Shown here piece after piece: positions 6,945 through 13,135 of a DNA stretch of 14,205 nucleotides (position 1 is its first letter; each line of letters opens with the position of its first letter). This DNA comes from Bacteroidota bacterium (GTDB taxonomy: Bacteria; Bacteroidota; Bacteroidia; Bacteroidales; Prolixibacteraceae): NCBI GenBank assembly GCA_023393265.1, contig JAEWME010000026.1, positions 1 through 14,205 on the forward strand, in the 5' to 3' direction. Made by a program: the position numbers and the translations under genes. The notes under the pieces were generated by a model. It did not search any database, was not told where the DNA came from, and was given only the letters and a program-made list of their open reading frames with translations.

Positions 6945-7816
6945 TACGATTGCTTTTTGATGTATACATCACCATTTAAAGTTTCGAATTTGAAAATGGC
7001 CCCACCTTTTCCGAAGCGGACAGTCGTGGTTTTATCGAGTTTGAAAACTGATTGCGAACCTCTTTTATCCTGAATTTTTGTAGCCGACACCGGTAATTGT
7101 TTGGCCTCTGCAAAATCGGTGAAAAAATCGCCGTGCATACTTTTAAAAGTCAGGTCAGCCGATAAGTCTGGTTGGTAAGTAACGCGAATATCACCATTGA
7201 TAGTTTGATACGAGGATGCTTCCGGCGGATTGCTCAGATAATTTACGGAAATATCGCCATTCACCGTGTGAGCCAGCGTAATACCTTTTGCATTTTTCAC
7301 TTGTATCCCGGCATTCACGTTGTTGATCTTCAATTTTCCGCTGACATTTTCGACTGAGATCAAACCATCATTTATGGTAGAAATATCCAGGTTTGTTTCA
7401 TAAGGTACTTTCACTGTATAATCAACCTGATAACCATATTCTAACCGGTTGTTTCCGTTCCGCTGCCAGTTTCGCATGGGACGCGAATCATAAGGTTCGG
7501 CCATATAGGCGGTCACCGTATCTGATTTCTGTTCGAATCCCAGCTTAAATTCCCTTTTGCCAATGTCAAGATCCTTGTCGCTATCGGCCGAAATGGTTTT
7601 ATCAATTTCAAGCAGTACTTTGCTTCCGGCGTAACCTTCCACCTTAATGAAGCCAAAAATATTGTAAACAGCGAGCGTGGTTTGCGACGAGCCCGCAGAA
7701 ACGGTGAATTCTTTGCTCACATGCTCACGAAATTCCTTCGCAAAGGCACCGGGACTATTACAAAACAATCCCACTCCTGCAATCAGGATAATTATCAGTT
7801 GTTTCATGATGTTCAT
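6944..7816 (-). CDS. Secreted DUF4097-family protein (putative adhesin-like beta-repeat), first copy
   Basis: A 290-residue exported protein that starts 13 bases after the anti-sigma stop codon. A signal peptide covers about residues 1-26, ending GAFA before KEF; an in-frame ATG at 7807 (MKQLIIILIAGVG) is an equally good start. Residues 30-140 are beta-rich. From about residue 145 the DUF4097 pattern repeats: TINDGLISVENVSGKLKIN, HTVNGDISVNYL, QTINGDIRVTY, SMHGDFFTDF and TLNGDVYIKK. The gene and its neighbour are tandem duplicates that have diverged along most of their length but keep the same strand-turn spacing. The context suggests an envelope protein controlled by, or sensed by, the ECF pair upstream. 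No function can be assigned from sequence. Confidence 0.88.
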   Translation of the reverse strand: MNIMKQLIIILIAGVGLFCNSPGAFAKEFREHVSKEFTVSAGSSQTTLAVYNIFGFIKVEGYAGSKVLLEIDKTISADSDKDLDIGKREFKLGFEQKSDTVTAYMAEPYDSRPMRNWQRNGNNRLEYGYQVDYTVKVPYETNLDISTINDGLISVENVSGKLKINNVNAGIQVKNAKGITLAHTVNGDISVNYLSNPPEASSYQTINGDIRVTYQPDLSADLTFKSMHGDFFTDFAEAKQLPVSATKIQDKRGSQSVFKLDKTTTVRFGKGGAIFKFETLNGDVYIKKQS

Positions 7817-7829
7817 TGTTTAAGTGTTT

Positions 7830-8648
7830 TCAAATTAGCTTCTGAATACTTTTCTCAATATTCAGTTTAACTTTCTGATTGATATCCTTCTTATTCAAAA
7901 GTCGCTGCAAAGACTTTACCGAGCCCTTTTCCTGAAGTTTCACCATTACATCAGCAATGGCCGTTTGCATGATGGGTGAATCCTGCTGCTCAATGCTTTG
8001 CACAAGACCTTCGCGTACCCTGGGGTCGTCCGCCAGCTTTGTCAGCGCCTCAAGTGTTGCAAGACGAACATTTACATTCGGATCCTCATTCAGGGTTGTA
8101 AATAACGCCCCTATCACCTTTAAATCAACATTCGTGATTTCTTCGGTGTAGGCAACAGCCCTGATGCGCTGCGATGCCGATGGGTCTTGCAAGAGAGAAA
8201 ACATGAGAACCTGTTTCACTTCGGATATCTGAGAAGAGAGCGAGTCGATCTGCTGATTATACGCTACAGACTGCTGTTGGGGCTGACGCAAAAAATATCC
8301 ACCCACCAATCCAATTGCAATCAGCAAAACACTGTAAGCCAGCCTGGGCTGTACCTGTACCGACAGGAATTCCATTAGTTTGTCAATCCATTTTCCTGAA
8401 TGGCTTTCGCGCTCCGTCTTTTCATTTTTAGAAGCTGAAAGTGCCGTGCGAAAATCAGCTTCCATTTTTGCCGAAGGTTCAGGCTGCTCCAGGTCTCCCA
8501 TCAGGTACCAAACTTTTTGAAGCGCTTCATATTCTTCCCTGCATTCGCCACAAACCTCCAGATGATGTGTCAGTTCCGCTTTCTGGCTGTCCGAAATTGA
8601 CCCATCCAAAAAAGAAGTTAACTGTTCTCTGTATTTTTCACATTCCAT
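7830..8648 (-). CDS. Zinc-binding anti-sigma factor with one membrane span and HEAT-like tail
   Basis: A 272-residue protein, read as an anti-sigma factor. The head carries the zf-HC2 pattern Cys3...His29-x3-Cys33-x2-Cys36 (HHLEVCGEC), the zinc-binding anti-sigma domain. Residues 103-120 (LAYSVLLIAIGLVGGYFL) are a single membrane helix. A short Gln/Ser-rich helical stretch (122-147) is followed by about 120 residues of paired helices that read as HEAT-like repeats: SASQRIRAVAYTEEI, NVNVRLATLEALTKL, DSPIMQTAIADVMVKL and DINQKVKLNIEKSIQKL. The tail would face the periplasm. The gene sits 10 bases after the ECF sigma gene and 13 before the first DUF4097 gene. The head very probably binds the sigma factor. 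That the HEAT tail acts as a protein-docking sensor is inference. Confidence 0.88.
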   Translation of the reverse strand: MECEKYREQLTSFLDGSISDSQKAELTHHLEVCGECREEYEALQKVWYLMGDLEQPEPSAKMEADFRTALSASKNEKTERESHSGKWIDKLMEFLSVQVQPRLAYSVLLIAIGLVGGYFLRQPQQQSVAYNQQIDSLSSQISEVKQVLMFSLLQDPSASQRIRAVAYTEEITNVDLKVIGALFTTLNEDPNVNVRLATLEALTKLADDPRVREGLVQSIEQQDSPIMQTAIADVMVKLQEKGSVKSLQRLLNKKDINQKVKLNIEKSIQKLI

Positions 8649-8658
8649 GATTCTTAAT

Positions 8659-9210
8659 TTAGCTGTCGATCCTCAAATAATTGTTTTTCAACTGAGTAAG
8701 GGCCCGGTGAATCCTCACTTTAACCGCCCCTTCAGTAATATTCAGTATTACAGCAATTTCGCTGTACTTGAGTTCCTGGTACCGGCATAAAACCAACAAT
8801 TCCCTGTTTTCGATACTCAGCATCTGCATAGCTATCTCCAATAACCTCAACTCCTCAGCTTTAACCATCCGCGAATCGGAAGAATGATCACCTTCAATTC
8901 GTGTTTCATATTCCGAAACATCGGTATGCGCTGGCGTTTTGCCTGCCTTCTTGAAGTGATCATACACCAGGTTTCGGGCTATCCTGTACATCCAGGTACT
9001 AAACTCACCGTGTCCCCGAAAACCATCGCTGTATTTTAACATCCGGATAAATATATTCTGAACTAAATCTTCACTCAGTTCTTTTTGGCGCGTCATATTG
9101 TACAAAAAACTGTATAACAGTCTGTTATATCTTTCAAACAGCAAGCCCATTTTATCGATGTCGCCATTTTGTACCCTTTGCATCAGTTCATTATCGGTAA
9201 GTTTCTCCAA
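8659..9210 (-). CDS. ECF RNA polymerase sigma factor (sigma-70 family), TTG start
   Basis: A 183-residue group 4 sigma factor. Region 2 covers about residues 20-89, with ELSEDLVQNIFIRMLKY and the -10-reading helix FSTWMYRIARNLVYDHFKK. Region 4 covers about 119-175, with the helix-turn-helix LKYSEIAVILNITEGAVKVR. The chosen start is TTG at 9210, because upstream there is an in-frame stop (9244-9246) with no ATG, and the residues before Met10 (EKLTDNELMQRVQNGD) look like the conserved N-terminus of the family; the ATG at 9183 would cut this off. It heads an operon with the zinc anti-sigma factor and two DUF4097 genes. Sigma factors of this type often direct their own operon, which cannot be tested here. 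Confidence 0.9.
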   Translation of the reverse strand: MEKLTDNELMQRVQNGDIDKMGLLFERYNRLLYSFLYNMTRQKELSEDLVQNIFIRMLKYSDGFRGHGEFSTWMYRIARNLVYDHFKKAGKTPAHTDVSEYETRIEGDHSSDSRMVKAEELRLLEIAMQMLSIENRELLVLCRYQELKYSEIAVILNITEGAVKVRIHRALTQLKNNYLRIDS

Positions 9211-9309
9211 GTATCGATCTGTTTTTGTTCGGATTTCAAACTGCTAACCTCAGAAAAAGAAAAAGGTTACAGGATTTTTCAATATTTTTTGCTGAGAGAT
9301 TTATCATTT

Positions 9310-9317
9310 GAAAAGTA
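9310..9317 (-). promoter_or_regulatory. Weak candidate promoter for the ECF/DUF4097 operon
   Basis: The minus strand reads TACTTTTC (seven of eight with TAnnTTTG), with TCTG 18 bases further upstream (9336-9339) where TTTG is expected. It would give a leader of roughly 95 bases. I see no better candidate between the tRNA terminator and the TTG start; an ECF-type promoter could be present but is not recognisable to me. Confidence 0.22.
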
Positions 9318-9416
9318 ATGCTAAACGACCAGTAACAGATAACATTATAAAAGAAAAAGAGGTTTTTCTTTCGTGAATTGTACATGACCAGTCCGGGAAA
9401 CGGATGAAAAAACAAA

Positions 9417-9446
9417 AGCCACCTAACTGTTTAAAGTCAAGTGGCT
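9417..9446 (-). terminator. Rho-independent terminator of the tRNA-Leu gene
   Basis: On the minus strand AGCCACTTGACT and AGTTAGGTGGCT form a 12-position stem (two G-U pairs) around TTAAAC, followed at once by a T-rich run (TTTGTTTTTTC). It begins 9 bases past the tRNA 3' end. Confidence 0.85.
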
Positions 9447-9454
9447 ATTCGTTG

Positions 9455-9538
9455 TACCCGAAGCCGGAATCGAACCGGCACGATATTGCTATCACTGGAT
9501 TTTGAGTCCAGCGCGTCTACCAATTCCGCCATTCGGGC
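9455..9538 (-). tRNA. tRNA-Leu, anticodon CAA
   Basis: An 84-base gene with a full cloverleaf. The acceptor arms GCCCGAA and TTCGGGT pair with a G1-U72 end, and A73 is the discriminator base. The D-arm contains GGCGGAATTGGTAGACGC. The anticodon stem CTGGA/TCCAG encloses CTCAAAA, giving anticodon CAA, which reads UUG. A variable arm of class II length follows (tgatagcaatatcgt), then the T-arm GCCGG-TTCGATT-CCGGC. The long variable arm and the A73 discriminator both fit leucine. CCA is not encoded: the base after A73 is followed by CAAC rather than CCA. It is transcribed alone, between its own promoter (9557-9587) and terminator (9417-9446). Confidence 0.96.
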
Positions 9539-9556
9539 GTGTTTGTAAACAGGCTG

Positions 9557-9587
9557 CAAAAATAATGGAAAATTCCTATGCGCAAAA
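9557..9587 (-). promoter_or_regulatory. Promoter of the tRNA-Leu gene, Bacteroidota type
   Basis: On the minus strand TTTTG (9587-9583), an 18-base spacer and TATTTTTG (9564-9557) match the -33 TTTG and -7 TAnnTTTG elements. Transcription would start about a dozen bases before the mature 5' end at 9538. This is the only place in the window where I found both elements at proper spacing. Confidence 0.65.
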
Positions 9588-9783
9588 GATTTCTTTCGAA
9601 ATTTCCTGAATTTCCGAACGACCTAAAAATTTTACCGAAAATAGTGGCTCAGCTTCGTTTTATAAATAGTTTAAATAACTGAAATACTGACGTATACCGA
9701 TTCAAAATAGTAAAAGCAAACCGTCAGAAAGCGTATGCTTCAGAACAGAAACGTTCCTTAATCTAAAGAAAACTACTTTTTTA

Positions 9784-9791
9784 TACCTTTA
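9784..9791 (+). promoter_or_regulatory. Weak candidate -7 element for the FecI/FecR operon
   Basis: TACCTTTA matches TAnnTTTG at seven of eight positions, 38 bases upstream of the ATG at 9829. There is no TTTG at -33. The rest of the 290-base gap from the tRNA to this gene is AT-rich and shows nothing else I can name apart from the tRNA promoter. Confidence 0.22.
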
Positions 9792-9828
9792 GCCAACTCT
9801 TTTTTAACCCTGCGACAAACCGAAATTC

Positions 9829-10410
9829 ATGAATCAAACCGACGAAAAGGAGCTTTACCTGAAGCTAAAAAACGGAGACGAATCGGCATTTCGGTCTATT
9901 TTCAGGAATTACTATCCACCGCTTTGCCACTTTGCATTTCAGTTTCTGAACGACCGGGAACTTGCAGAGGAAACAGTTCAGGATTTATTCGTCAAGTTTT
10001 GGGAGAAGAGAGAAACGTTGAATATTGAAAATTCGGTAAAACACTACCTCTTTCGTGCAGTGAAAAACCAATGCATCAACCAGCTTCAGCACGAAAAAAT
10101 AAAGCAAAAATATGCCGGGAAAGTAAAAGAAAATTTTCGGGAAAGTATCGATCCTGAATTCTGCTTTCCGGAAGTTGATTTGGTCGGGAGAATCGAAAAA
10201 AGTATCGAATCTCTTCCTCCAAAACGAAAAGAGATTTTCAGGCTAAGCCGCGAAAATGGGCTGAAATACAAAGAAATTGCCGACGAGCTCCATATTTCGG
10301 TAAAAACGGTTGAGGCACAAATGGGACTGGCGCTGAAACATTTGCGCGAAGAACTGAAAGACTTTAGCGATTACCTGATCAACCTGCTCTTCATTTTCAG
10401 AAAAAAATAA
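9829..10410 (+). CDS. ECF RNA polymerase sigma factor, FecI-like (Bacteroidota type)
   Basis: A 193-residue sigma factor. Region 2 covers about residues 9-89, with AFRSIFRNYYPPLCHFAFQF, the core-binding segment ELAEETVQDLFVKFWEKRE and the helix SVKHYLFRAVKNQCINQLQH. Region 4 covers about 118-172, with IEKSIESLPPKRKEIFRLSR and the helix-turn-helix YKEIADELHISVKTVEAQMG. These phrases are characteristic of the FecI-like sigma factors that Bacteroidota pair with FecR. The last 15 residues (DYLINLLFIFRKK) are unusually hydrophobic for a cytoplasmic sigma factor but are also seen at the ends of many members of this group. It is the first gene of a plus-strand cluster with FecR and two STN-domain proteins, and is presumably released when FecR receives an outer-membrane signal. 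Confidence 0.93.
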   Translation: MNQTDEKELYLKLKNGDESAFRSIFRNYYPPLCHFAFQFLNDRELAEETVQDLFVKFWEKRETLNIENSVKHYLFRAVKNQCINQLQHEKIKQKYAGKVKENFRESIDPEFCFPEVDLVGRIEKSIESLPPKRKEIFRLSRENGLKYKEIADELHISVKTVEAQMGLALKHLREELKDFSDYLINLLFIFRKK

Positions 10411-10441
10411 TCATTCAATTAGGGGTGATTTGTACAAACCG

Positions 10442-11482
10442 ATGTCATATAGTCGCTTGGAGACAAACAAAAATATATCAGACAAAAATTGGGAGTTAAT
10501 TGCCAAATCAATTTACGACGAACATTCAGCAGAGGCATCCGAAGGCCGGGAAGTTTCTGACGAAACGCAAATTGACCGGGCAACACTGGAAGAAGCAAAG
10601 CAAACCGCCCAACAAGTCGATTGGTACCTTGGCACCAAAAGCTACGATGCCGATCGGGCCTGGGAAAAAGTTGAAAAACGCATCAGACGGGAAAATTTTG
10701 TTCGACTTCCCTGGCAAAAATCCATTCTGCTGAATCCGTTCGTTCGGATTGCGGCTATGGTTGTTTTGGCATTTCTGCTTGCTTTCTCTGGTTACGAAAT
10801 TTTCAGAACGAACGCCCCAATTGCGATGGTTGAAGTTTTGTCAGGAAACAACCCGAACCGCCAAATCGAGCTTCCCGACGGTACGCTGGTGAGCCTGAAC
10901 TTGGAAACCCGTTTTAGTTATCCTGAAAAATTCGATGGAAAAACAAGAGAAGTAAACATCGAAGGAGAGGCATTTTTCGAGGTAAAACCCGACAAAAGCA
11001 AACCATTTATCATTCATGCCGGAAATGCGCAAATTAAAGTTCTTGGTACCAGCTTCAATGTAAACGCATATCCGGAAACCAAGCAGGTTGAAGTGATTGT
11101 TGAAACCGGACGGGTGCAATTTTCGAACCACGCAGACGACAAACACGAAAACGACGAACTGATTCTGACCCCCGGCGATAAAGGGACACTCGATTGCAAC
11201 AAACAACTGATGAGTAAAACAACCAATCAGGATCCCAATTTTATCGCCTGGAAAACCCGCATTTTCACGTTCAAAGCCACGCCTTTAAGCGAAGTGGTGG
11301 ATGAACTGGCAAAAGTGTACAAAGCCGACATCAAATTAGCCAGTCCTGAACTTGGTGGGTTGCTGCTCACATCCCAGTGCAACAACTATTCGCTCGATTT
11401 CATTATCGAAATCATAAAAACGACGTTCGATCTTGATGTTGAGCAGGTTGGTGAGGGATATATCCTTAAAGCAAAATCCTGA
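10442..11482 (+). CDS. FecR-like anti-sigma factor with DUF4974-like C-terminal domain
   Basis: 346 residues from the ATG at 10442. A TTG at 10430 adds four codons and is the alternative; the G-rich AGGGG at 10421-10425 sits very close to the TTG and rather far from the ATG, so it does not settle the question. The cytoplasmic head (1-98) has the amphipathic segment DADRAWEKVEKRIRREN. The membrane span is residues 101-120 (VRIAAMVVLAFLLAFSGYEI). The periplasmic FecR domain covers about 130-228, with IELPDGTLVSLNLETRFSYP, REVNIEGEAFFEVKPDKSKP and IKVLGTSFNVNAYP. The C-terminal domain (275-343) fits DUF4974 and resembles STN domains; it aligns with the two proteins that follow. It lies 31 bases after the sigma gene and 23 before the next gene. 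It should hold the sigma factor at the inner membrane until signalled from the periplasm. Confidence 0.93.
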   Translation: MSYSRLETNKNISDKNWELIAKSIYDEHSAEASEGREVSDETQIDRATLEEAKQTAQQVDWYLGTKSYDADRAWEKVEKRIRRENFVRLPWQKSILLNPFVRIAAMVVLAFLLAFSGYEIFRTNAPIAMVEVLSGNNPNRQIELPDGTLVSLNLETRFSYPEKFDGKTREVNIEGEAFFEVKPDKSKPFIIHAGNAQIKVLGTSFNVNAYPETKQVEVIVETGRVQFSNHADDKHENDELILTPGDKGTLDCNKQLMSKTTNQDPNFIAWKTRIFTFKATPLSEVVDELAKVYKADIKLASPELGGLLLTSQCNNYSLDFIIEIIKTTFDLDVEQVGEGYILKAKS

Positions 11483-11505
11483 CAACTGTAATTTTCAATT
11501 AAGCC

Positions 11506-13134
11506 ATGAAAACATTCAGTATCAAACCCTGCGTCATATTTTTCATATTTTGTATTCTGTTCCTGAATATTTCGGGAGGACTGCTTGCACAAAAAAAACA
11601 ACCCCGACAAGTTGGCAAGCCTGTTCCTGAATTCAAAACAACACAGGAACACAAATCCGACCAAACGCCCAATGTTCTCGACCAGAATATTAGTATTTAT
11701 GCTGAGAATGAACCTCTTTCCGACGTCATTCAACGTATGTGCAAATACCTAAACCTCGACTATTCATATAATTCGAGTTTGCTCGAAGGCAAGAATATTA
11801 ACCTGAACGTATCCAACAAACCAATCAAGTACATCCTGGAGCAATTGATGAAAGATTTTTATCTGCTCTTCGAAATTGAAGATAACATTCTGGTTGTGAG
11901 AGACTATGTACCACTCGACAAAAGTCTGGAGTACGATAAGAAAATCAGGAATTACAAGAACCAAACCGGATTTATTTTCGACAATCCGAAGAAGAAATCA
12001 ATTACCATCAACTTCCAATCATCGAGCAATCTGATCATCATTCCGGTTGTGATTAATAATTCCGACACTTTGAATTTCATTCTCGACACCGGCGTCCGCT
12101 ATCCGATCATCACTGAGCTACCTTTCGTGAATAAACTAAACCTGAATTATCTGCAACCTATCGACATCAAAGGGCTTGGCGAAGGGGAACAACTTACAGC
12201 ATACCGGTCTGGGAATAACACCATCAACATCAATGGGTTGGTGGCATACGATCAGGAAATTCAAATGGTCATCAACGAAAATTTTCAGATCTCGCACATT
12301 CTTGGCATTCCCGTGCATGGTCTCATCGGGTTTAATCTATTTAAAGACTACGTGGTAAAGATTGACTATGAAAACCACAAAATTACGCTGACAAAACCGG
12401 AGCACTTTAAATACACACAAAAAGACAAAGATATTGTGCTGCCGCTCAGTTTCGAGCAAAACAAGCCTTTCATCAAAACAAGCATCGTAACTGACAAAAA
12501 CGAAGAAGTGCCTGTTAAACTGTTGGTTGACACTGGCGCCAGCGACGCCATCTGGCTCTCGGCAAAATCGGACAACCGTATTTCGATTCCCGAAAACCAC
12601 ATTGAGACATTCCTGGGAAAGGGATTGAGCGGCGATCTTTTTGGTACAAAGGGACGTATTGGAGCAATTTGGGTTGGACCTCTTGTTTTGTATGAGCCAA
12701 TTGTTGCTTTTCCCGAAAATGCGATGGTTGACGAACTGATCGGCAGAAATGACCGAAATGGTACACTTGGGGCCGAAATTCTGCGAAGATTTTATGTAAC
12801 GATAGACTATCCGAACCGGCGTCTCATTCTGCGCCCAAATACCGAAGTGAAAGACGACTTCAACTACAACATGAGCGGATTGGAAGTAACCAACCCGATG
12901 CCCGGATTGCCTATTTTCCTGATCAGCAACATCAGGAAAAATTCACCTGCCTATTATGCCGGAATTCAGGAAAACGATCAGATCATCACGCTCAACAACA
13001 GCAATCATAAAACATTAACTTTGAACGATATTAATTTGCTGTTTCAAAGTCACGAAGACAAAAGGATAAAGATGACAGTACTCCGTAACGGGGAACAAAT
13101 CAAGACTGAGTTCTTCCTGAAAAAAATGTTTTGA
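11506..13134 (+). CDS. STN domain - double retropepsin-like aspartic protease - PDZ fusion protein
   Basis: A 542-residue exported protein. Residues 5-28 are a signal peptide (IKPCVIFFIFCILFLNISGG) ending near LLAQ. Residues 62-132 fit an STN domain: PLSDVIQRMCKYLNLDYSYN, then GKNINLNVSNKPIKYILEQL, closing with EIEDNILVV. Two aspartic protease lobes follow. In lobe 1 (about 175-295) the active-site loop is FILDTGV with Asp194 and the later turn is HGLIGFNLF. In lobe 2 (about 318-442) it is LLVDTGAS with Asp342, with NGTLGAEILRRF after it. Together they could form one pepsin-like active site within a single chain. Residues 455-540 read as a PDZ domain (ISNIRKNSPAYYAGIQENDQ). Lobe 1 has Val after DTG where Ala or Ser is usual. 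It lies between FecR and a second STN protein, one base ahead of the latter. The substrate is unknown; the domain reading is firm, the combined role is inferred. Confidence 0.88.
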   Translation: MKTFSIKPCVIFFIFCILFLNISGGLLAQKKQPRQVGKPVPEFKTTQEHKSDQTPNVLDQNISIYAENEPLSDVIQRMCKYLNLDYSYNSSLLEGKNINLNVSNKPIKYILEQLMKDFYLLFEIEDNILVVRDYVPLDKSLEYDKKIRNYKNQTGFIFDNPKKKSITINFQSSSNLIIIPVVINNSDTLNFILDTGVRYPIITELPFVNKLNLNYLQPIDIKGLGEGEQLTAYRSGNNTININGLVAYDQEIQMVINENFQISHILGIPVHGLIGFNLFKDYVVKIDYENHKITLTKPEHFKYTQKDKDIVLPLSFEQNKPFIKTSIVTDKNEEVPVKLLVDTGASDAIWLSAKSDNRISIPENHIETFLGKGLSGDLFGTKGRIGAIWVGPLVLYEPIVAFPENAMVDELIGRNDRNGTLGAEILRRFYVTIDYPNRRLILRPNTEVKDDFNYNMSGLEVTNPMPGLPIFLISNIRKNSPAYYAGIQENDQIITLNNSNHKTLTLNDINLLFQSHEDKRIKMTVLRNGEQIKTEFFLKKMF

Positions 13135-13135
13135 A

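Noticed and set aside
7747..7765. Possible lipobox (GLFC) in the first DUF4097 protein
   Set aside because: Phe directly before the Cys and Leu at -2 do not fit the lipobox; a standard signal peptide with cleavage after GAFA fits better.
9341..9350. TATAAT-like sequence on the minus strand upstream of the ECF sigma gene
   Set aside because: Bacteroidota housekeeping promoters do not rely on TATAAT, and in AT-rich gaps it is expected by chance.
10430..10441. TTG start for the FecR gene
   Set aside because: It adds only four residues and an ATG follows at 10442. The AGGGG upstream fits neither start well, so the ATG was preferred while the TTG is kept as an alternative.
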